Source: Streptomyces sp. NRRL WC-3626 (GTDB lineage: Bacteria > Actinomycetota > Actinomycetes > Streptomycetales > Streptomycetaceae). From it: DNA of 64,000 nucleotides. This document shows positions 59,501-64,000 of the stretch, in pieces. The notes beneath the pieces were generated by a model. The model was not told the DNA's origin. It was given only the letters and a program-made list of their open reading frames with translations, and did no database searches. The DNA is taken from the NCBI RefSeq assembly GCF_000718785.1, contig NZ_JOCA01000016.1, positions 62,001 through 126,000 on the forward strand, in the 5' to 3' direction. Within the stretch, counting starts at the first letter, position 1; every line of letters starts with the position of its first letter. A program made the translations under genes and the position numbers.

Positions 59501-60406
59501 CGACTCGGCGGAGGAGAGCGCCTTCGCGGCGGACTCCTTCGCCTCGGCGAGCACCTTCTCCGCCTCCGCGCGGGCCTCGCGCAGCGCCGTCTCGGCCGCG
59601 GACATCCGCTCCTCGGCGGCCCGGCCGAGCTCCTGCGCCTGACGGCGCGCGGAATCCGACTCGCTGACCGTCGACGACCGCAGCTGCTCCGCGTGGTCGG
59701 TGGCCTCCTGCGCCTGCGTCGACGCCGCGTTCAGCAGCCGCTCCGCGTCCGCGCGGGCCCGGCGCAGGATCTGCTCGGCCTCCGAGCGGGCCGACTCGGC
59801 CTCGCTCTGCAGCCGCTGCCGCGCCTCGGCCGTCAGCCGCTCGGCCTCCGCGCGGGCGGCGGCCATCGCCTGCTCGGTCTCCGCGCGGGACTCGTCGAGC
59901 AGACGGCGGGCCTGCTGCTCGGTGCGGGCGCGCAACTGCTCCGCCCACGCCACGTTCTCGTTGACATGCGATTCGACGGTCTGCCTGCGCTCCGCCAGCT
60001 CCTGGTCGAGCTGCTGGCGCCGGTTCACCGCCTCCTGGTGCAGCTCCGCCTGGAGCCGGGCCGCCTGCTCCGCGTGCTCCTGGAGGATCCGCTGGGTCTG
60101 CGCCCGCGCCTGGCTCAGCTCCCGCTCGGCGTCCGCGCGGAGCTGGTCGGCCTGCACCTGGGCGTTGCGCAGCAACTGCTCCGCCTGGTAGCCGAGGTCA
60201 CCGCCGTCGTAGGCGGGCCGGGACATGATGGTGCGGCGCGCCTCGTGCAGCTTGGCGCGCAGCACCTCAACCTGGTAGCCGAGGTCCTCGGCGTGCTGGA
60301 TCGCCTTTTCCCGCTCGGTCTTCAGCCGCTTCATCTCGGCTTCGAACCGAGAGAGGTGGTCGACGTCAGCCGCCGGCTCTCGCTCCTGGCTCTCGTAGCC
60401 CCGCAC
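56561..60406 (-). CDS. scy: Polarity scaffold protein Scy
   Basis: A 1281-aa protein, nearly all coiled coil. The N-terminus RGYESQEREPAADVDHLSRFEAEMK and a short heptad region precede long repeats of the 51-residue hendecad type (AEAERLRAEA-like units) to about 1240. The GTG start (complement of 60404-60406) fits the S. coelicolor start; a TTG 30 bases earlier is in frame. Scy organises the tip-organising centre with DivIVA and FilP and controls where hyphae branch. The high repeat content makes sequence errors and length changes likely. Confidence 0.93.
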   Translation of the reverse strand: MRGYESQEREPAADVDHLSRFEAEMKRLKTEREKAIQHAEDLGYQVEVLRAKLHEARRTIMSRPAYDGGDLGYQAEQLLRNAQVQADQLRADAERELSQARAQTQRILQEHAEQAARLQAELHQEAVNRRQQLDQELAERRQTVESHVNENVAWAEQLRARTEQQARRLLDESRAETEQAMAAARAEAERLTAEARQRLQSEAESARSEAEQILRRARADAERLLNAASTQAQEATDHAEQLRSSTVSESDSARRQAQELGRAAEERMSAAETALREARAEAEKVLAEAKESAAKALSSAESANETRTRTAKEQVARLVSEATKEAETTKADAEQLVADARAEAEKIVAEASEKARTITAEESATQLSKAAKTAEDVLNKASEEAKQTTRAASEEAERIRREAEAEADRLRAEAHDISEQLKGAAKDDTKEYRAKTVELQEEARRLRGEAEQLRADAVAEGEKIRAEARKEAVAQIEEAARSAEELLAKAKADADELRSTAQTDSEKVRTEAIERATTLRRQAEETLERTRQEAERHRAEAVEQSDALKEDAERAARELREETERAVEARREEAAGELTRLHTEAEERLAAAERALGEAREEAVRIRREASEENERLRAEAAERIRTLREQAETEAERLRDEAAADASASRAEGESVAVRLRSEAAAEAERLKSEAQDSADRMRAEAQAAAERIGAEASETLAAAQEEAARRRREAEELLGAARSEAGQERERAREQSEELLASARKRVEEAQAEAVRLVEEADRRATEMVSAAEQHAQQVRDSVAGLHEQAQEEITGLRSAAEHVAERTRREAEEEADRVRSDAYAERERASEDAGRLRREAQEETEAARALAERTVSEAITEADRIRADVSDHAQRVRTEASDAIAEAEQQASRTRAEAREDANRIRSDAATQADTLITEARGEAERLTDETVTEADRVRADSVSKAEKLIADATGDAERLRAEAAETVGSAQQHAERIRRESERLKADAESAADHLVSTARTEAERTLDEARKEANKRRSEAAEQVDTLITETTAEADKLLTEAQQQAQKTTADAEAQADTMVGAARSEADRLVGEATVEGNSRVEKARTDADELLVGARRDATQIRERAEELRDRITGEIEELHARARREAAETMKSTGDRCDALIKAAEEQLAKAEAKSKEIVSEANSEAGKVRIAAVKKAEALLKEAEQKKASLVKEAEELRAEAVQEARRTVEEGKRELEVLVRRREDINAEISRVQDVLEALESFEAPGGAKDNGVKAGATVGAPRTGGKSGE

Positions 60407-60633
60407 TGCGCGGTCCCATCCGTCCCCTGGTCGCAAGTCTCACCGAGCTCCGTCCACCCGCCGAACGGGGCCCCCGGGGAATGGTGTCAGATCAACGGCT
60501 GAGCATGGGCTGCCGCCCCGCGCTCGCCCCCCGAAACCCGGACCCCGGCGATCCCGCCGCCAAAGACGGCGGGACGGTCACCACGCATCGAGCGGCGACC
60601 GGACCCAACCCTACCGGCCCTTATGTACGTGGG

Positions 60634-61074
60634 TCAGTGCTCGGATGACTCAACAGGCGCCGAAGTGACCAGTTCTGTCAGTACGCCATGGCAGTCCTTG
60701 GGGTGCAGGAAGGTGATTCGTGACCCCATGGAGCCGCGCCGGGGCTCTTCGTACAGAACGCGTACGCCCTTGTCCTTGATCCCGGCCGCCTCCGCGTCCA
60801 CATCCGCCGTACCGAAGGCGATGTGGTGGACGCCCTCGCCGTTCTTCGCCAGCCACTTGGCGACGGTCGAGTCGTCCCGGGTCGGCTCGAGGAGCTGGAG
60901 GTAGGAGGCGCCGCCGTCCGAGGTGTCGTTGATCTTGAGCATGGCCTCGCGGACGCCCTGCTCCTCGTTGACCTCGGAGTGGAACACCTCGAAGCCGTAC
61001 GTGGCCCGGTAGAACTCGACGGTCGCGTCGAGGTCGAAGCAGGCGATCCCGATGTGGTCGATTCGCGTCAGCAT
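60634..61074 (-). CDS. mce: Methylmalonyl-CoA epimerase
   Basis: A 146-aa vicinal oxygen chelate enzyme that interconverts (2S)- and (2R)-methylmalonyl-CoA. Two VOC modules carry the metal ligands: His7 (DHIGIA), the Gln in YLQLLEP, His in GVHHIAFG (about 87) and Glu in GVLTELV (about 136). ATG complement of 61072-61074. It is divergent from the thiolase gene. Needed with methylmalonyl-CoA mutase for propionyl-CoA use and polyketide precursor supply. Confidence 0.94.
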   Translation of the reverse strand: MLTRIDHIGIACFDLDATVEFYRATYGFEVFHSEVNEEQGVREAMLKINDTSDGGASYLQLLEPTRDDSTVAKWLAKNGEGVHHIAFGTADVDAEAAGIKDKGVRVLYEEPRRGSMGSRITFLHPKDCHGVLTELVTSAPVESSEH

Positions 61075-61221
61075 GGATTCAGTGCAGCGCTCCCGCGGTG
61101 GTTACGCAACGTGCGCGCGATCACACCGAAAGGACGATGACGTGGTCCGCCGCACGTCAGTACATTCGAAGTAAACCCTCGTTCACTCCTCGGCTGTGCA
61201 GCCGGAAGGGGATCGCAGCTC

Positions 61222-62454
61222 ATGACCTCCGCATCTTCAGCATCCTCCGCACCTTCCGCATCGAACGGCACGACCTCCGTCATCGTGGCGGGCGCCCGCA
61301 CCCCCATGGGGCGGCTGCTCGGCTCACTGAAGTCCTTCTCCGGTGCCGACCTCGGCGGCTTCGCGATCAAGGCCGCCCTCGACCGCGCGGGGATCGGCGG
61401 CGACCAGGTCCAGTACGTGATCATGGGCCAGGTGCTCCAGGCCGGCGCCGGCCAGATCCCGGCCCGCCAGGCCGCCGTCAAGGCCGGCATCCCGATGAAC
61501 GTCCCGGCGCTCACCGTCAACAAGGTCTGTCTGTCCGGCCTCGACGCCATCGCGCTCGCCGACCAGCTGATCCGCGCCGGTGAGTTCGACGTGATCGTCG
61601 CCGGCGGCCAGGAGTCCATGACCAACGCCCCGCACCTGCTGCCGAAGTCCCGCGAGGGCTTCAAGTACGGCGCGGTGCAGATGCTCGACGCGATGGCGTA
61701 CGACGGTCTGACCGACCCCTTCGAGAACATCGCGATGGGCGAGTCCACCGAGAAGCACAACACGCGCCTCGGTATCGCCCGCCCCGAGCAGGACGAGATC
61801 GCCGCCCTCTCCCACCAGCGGGCCGCCGCCGCCCAGAAGAACGGCGTCTACGAGGCCGAGATCACCCCGGTCGAGATCCCGCAGCGCAAGGGCGACCCGA
61901 TCCTGTTCAGCAAGGACGAGGGCATCCGCGGCGACACCACGGCCGAGTCGCTCGGCAGGCTGCGCCCGGCCTTCACCAAGGACGGCACGATCACCGCGGG
62001 CACCTCCTCGCAGATCTCGGACGGCGCGGCCGCCGTGGTCGTGATGAGCAAGGCCAAGGCGCTGGAGCTGGGCCTGGACTGGATCGCCGAGATCGGCGCC
62101 CACGGCAATGTGGCCGGCCCCGACAACTCCCTCCAGTCGCAGCCGTCCAACGCGATCCGGCACGCGCTGAAGAAGGAGGGCCTGGAGGTCTCCGACCTGG
62201 ACCTCATCGAGATCAACGAGGCCTTCGCGGCCGTCGCCGTGCAGTCAATGAAGGACTTGGGTGTTTCCGCCGAAAAGGTGAACGTCAACGGGGGTGCGAT
62301 CGCCCTCGGTCACCCGATCGGGATGTCCGGCGCCCGGCTCGTCCTGCATCTGGCGCTGGAGCTGAAGCGGCGCGGCGGCGGCGTGGGCGCGGCGGCGCTG
62401 TGCGGCGGCGGCGGCCAGGGCGACGCGCTGATCGTGCGGGTACCGAAGGCCTGA
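61222..62454 (+). CDS. Acetyl-CoA C-acetyltransferase (thiolase)
   Basis: A 410-aa thiolase. The acyl-accepting Cys is in [12 protein letters not shown] (about 102), the His in [16 protein letters not shown] (about 366) and the second Cys in [11 protein letters not shown] (about 396). ATG 61222 follows AAGGGG. It condenses or splits acetoacetyl-CoA, possibly feeding the ethylmalonyl-CoA route. meaB follows 41 bases later and is probably co-transcribed. Confidence 0.95.
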   Translation: MTSASSASSAPSASNGTTSVIVAGARTPMGRLLGSLKSFSGADLGGFAIKAALDRAGIGGDQVQYVIMGQVLQAGAGQIPARQAAVKAGIPMNVPALTVNKVCLSGLDAIALADQLIRAGEFDVIVAGGQESMTNAPHLLPKSREGFKYGAVQMLDAMAYDGLTDPFENIAMGESTEKHNTRLGIARPEQDEIAALSHQRAAAAQKNGVYEAEITPVEIPQRKGDPILFSKDEGIRGDTTAESLGRLRPAFTKDGTITAGTSSQISDGAAAVVVMSKAKALELGLDWIAEIGAHGNVAGPDNSLQSQPSNAIRHALKKEGLEVSDLDLIEINEAFAAVAVQSMKDLGVSAEKVNVNGGAIALGHPIGMSGARLVLHLALELKRRGGGVGAAALCGGGGQGDALIVRVPKA

Positions 62455-62495
62455 CCGCCTTCTTTGCTGTTTTTCCTCTCGTGAACGGAGCTGTG

Positions 62496-63464
62496 ATGCA
62501 GGACGTCTCCTCGCTGGTCGCCCAGGCCAGGGAAGGCAGGCCACGGGCCGTGGCCCGGCTGATCTCCCTGGTGGAGGGGGCGTCCCCGCAGCTCAGGGAG
62601 GTCATGGCGGCACTGGCGCCACTGACGGGCAACGCGTACGTGGTGGGCCTCACCGGCTCCCCGGGCGTAGGCAAGTCCACCTCCACCTCCGCCCTGGTGA
62701 CCGCGTACCGCAAACAGGGCAAGCGGGTCGGCGTCCTCGCGGTTGACCCGTCCTCCCCCTTCTCCGGCGGGGCCCTGCTCGGCGACCGCGTCCGCATGTC
62801 GGAGCACGCCTCCGACCCGGGCGTCTACATCCGTTCCATGGCGACGCGCGGCCACCTGGGCGGACTCGCCTGGGCGGCTCCGCAGGCCATCCGCGTCCTG
62901 GACGCGGCGGGCTGCGAGGTGATCCTGGTGGAGACGGTCGGCGTAGGACAGTCGGAGGTGGAGATCGCCTCCCAGGCCGACACCTCGGTGGTGCTCCTGG
63001 CCCCCGGGATGGGTGACGGCATCCAGGCGGCGAAGGCCGGGATCCTGGAGATCGGCGACGTCTACGTCGTCAACAAGGCCGACCGTGACGGCGCCGACGC
63101 GACGGCCCGCGAACTGAACCACATGCTCGGCCTGGGCGAATCCCGCGCCCCCGGCGACTGGCGCCCCCCGATCGTGAAGACGGTCGCGGCCCGCGCGGAG
63201 GGCATCGACGAGGTGGTCGAGGCCCTGGAGAAGCACCGCGCGTGGATGGAGGCGGGCGGCGTCCTCACGGAACGCCGCCTGGCCCGGGCATCCCGAGAGG
63301 TCGAGACGATCGCGGTGACGGCCCTGCGCGAACGCATCGGAGACCTCCACGGCGACCGCCGCCTGGACGCGCTCGCGGAGCGCATCATCACGGGGGACCT
63401 GGACCCGTACAGGGCGGCGGACGAACTGGTGCGGGGCCTGACCGATAGCCCGTCCGGCATCTGA
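62496..63464 (+). CDS. meaB: Methylmalonyl-CoA mutase chaperone MeaB
   Basis: A 322-aa G3E P-loop GTPase that loads and protects B12-dependent mutase. Walker A GSPGVGKS at residues 54-61, DPSSPFSGGALLGDRVRM (about 89), VETVGVGQSE and the NKAD base-specificity motif (about 192). ATG 62496 has GGAG six bases upstream; GTG 62493 is in frame. The last residues (SPSGI) are encoded inside a copy of a dispersed Streptomyces intergenic repeat. Confidence 0.95.
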   Translation: MQDVSSLVAQAREGRPRAVARLISLVEGASPQLREVMAALAPLTGNAYVVGLTGSPGVGKSTSTSALVTAYRKQGKRVGVLAVDPSSPFSGGALLGDRVRMSEHASDPGVYIRSMATRGHLGGLAWAAPQAIRVLDAAGCEVILVETVGVGQSEVEIASQADTSVVLLAPGMGDGIQAAKAGILEIGDVYVVNKADRDGADATARELNHMLGLGESRAPGDWRPPIVKTVAARAEGIDEVVEALEKHRAWMEAGGVLTERRLARASREVETIAVTALRERIGDLHGDRRLDALAERIITGDLDPYRAADELVRGLTDSPSGI

Positions 63465-63525
63465 GGACGAGGTCCGAAGGGGCCGTCTCCAGCCCGTCCG
63501 GCGTTTGAGGACGAGGCCCGTTCAG
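63446..63525 (+). repeat. Two copies of a dispersed GTCCGGC-rich repeat
   Basis: AGCCCGTCCGGCATCTGAGG at about 63449 and AGCCCGTCCGGCGTTTGAGG at about 63494, each followed by ACGAGG. This family is common between Streptomyces genes. A further GGGGCGCAGCCCCGGGG block follows (63540-63557). Confidence 0.75.
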
Positions 63526-63605
63526 GGCCGATGGGGGTCCGGGGCGCAGCCCCGGGGACGGGACGGGAAGGGGCGGCGGGGGCGAAGAACCCCCGACGCC
63601 CACCC

Positions 63606-64000
63606 TCAGTCGTCGTCGGAGTCGTCGCCCCGGTCGGCCGAGACCTTGCCGCTGTCCGGGTTCACCCGCCACTCCCGGTCGCCGCCCCCGCGGGCGGTCC
63701 GGGTCTCGGCCTCCCACCCCCGCTCATCGTCGTCGTCCAGCTCCACCGACGTCACGACCCCCTCGGCCGCCGCCGCCTCCGCGGCCTGCTCGGCCGTCAC
63801 CGAGGTCCCCTTCAACGCCGCCCGCACCTCGTCGGCGTCGTCCTCGTCGTCCCGCTCGGCGCCGAGGACCTTCCCGGTGGCCGGGTCGATCCACACGCTG
63901 TGCCAGGTGTCCCCACCACCGAGGACGTCGACCTCCCAGGCCCCGTCGTCCAGCTCGGCGGAGACGGCCGTACCCGGCTTGTGCTGCAACGCGGCGGCGA
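63606..64000 (-). CDS. PepSY-domain protein (partial, 5' end beyond the window)
   Basis: A minus-strand frame that is open to the right edge and stops at the complement of 63606-63608. About 131 residues show two PepSY modules: HKPGTAVSAELDDGAWEVDV with WIDPATGKVL, and a second AEQAAEAAAAEGVVTSVELDDD with WRVNPDSGKVSADRGDD. The C-terminus is Asp-rich. PepSY domains are extracytoplasmic and often inhibit proteases; a signal peptide is expected in the missing part. Start not visible. Confidence 0.85.
   Translation of the reverse strand, partial: AAALQHKPGTAVSAELDDGAWEVDVLGGGDTWHSVWIDPATGKVLGAERDDEDDADEVRAALKGTSVTAEQAAEAAAAEGVVTSVELDDDDERGWEAETRTARGGGDREWRVNPDSGKVSADRGDDSDDD

Noticed and set aside
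56600..60400. Regular repeats that might be read as a CRISPR or satellite array
   Set aside because: The repeats are in frame and encode the hendecad coiled coil of Scy; units are degenerate and there are no unique spacers.
57023..60502. A 1159-codon plus-strand open frame opposite scy
   Set aside because: It is the antisense of a repetitive coiled-coil gene: Leu/Arg/Gly repeats, with no start site or family mark.

Overview
The window is Streptomyces chromosome. The evidence is very high GC with GTG and TTG starts, the block lysA-hom-thrC-thrB-rho-LCP-rpmE-prfA-prmC-tsaC followed by a complete atp operon, and the hyphal-tip cytoskeleton genes filP and scy followed by mce-thiolase-meaB. This is the gene order known from the S. 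coelicolor core (around SCO5353 to SCO5400). No species is claimed.

Region 1 (1-10.6 kb) is accessory DNA ending at a tRNA-Arg(CCG) gene. It opens with at least four genes joined by three identical 4-base GTGA overlaps: the tail of an unknown gene, a 1507-aa DExH helicase with a Cys-rich insertion, a one-HKD phospholipase D-type nuclease, and a 694-aa protein of unclear fold. The set looks like the DpdJ/DpdK/DpdD part of the Dpd (7-deazaguanine DNA) restriction system or a relative of it. Behind it lie an IS5-family element with a split transposase, a relic of another transposase, a fused gene fragment, and a decayed tyrosine integrase that has lost its catalytic Tyr. A 47-aa double zinc-knuckle protein, too short for usual gene calling, follows. 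The integrase decay and the tRNA suggest an integrative element now fixed in place.

Region 2 (10.7-35.5 kb) is core metabolism and information processing: a stand-alone receiver protein, the ArgS-related NrtL, lysA, hom-thrC, thrB, rho with a 420-base leader, an LCP cell-wall ligase, rpmE with a near-perfect SigR promoter, prfA-prmC, tsaC, a phosphatase-like protein whose nucleophile is Ser, a WecA/TagO-like transferase, atpIBEFHAGDC and a DUF2550 protein.

Region 3 (35.5-55.4 kb) is regulatory, transport and stress functions: a ChiC-type chitinase with the known 12-bp direct repeats, a two-component system, a PduO-type cobalamin adenosyltransferase, a drug-efflux-type ABC pair with a TetR regulator and a 13-bp inverted-repeat operator, a lone maltokinase cap protein, 3-hydroxybutyryl-CoA dehydrogenase, a STAS protein, a membrane-tethered ATPase, the mismatch endonuclease NucS, an SCO5389-family protein, a luciferase-like oxidoreductase, and two related ABC operons in tandem.

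Region 4 (55.4-64 kb) is the polar cytoskeleton (FilP, Scy) and methylmalonyl-CoA metabolism (epimerase, thiolase, MeaB), then a partial PepSY-domain gene. The adenosyltransferase at 40 kb makes the cofactor that MeaB protects on methylmalonyl-CoA mutase, so these separated genes serve one pathway.
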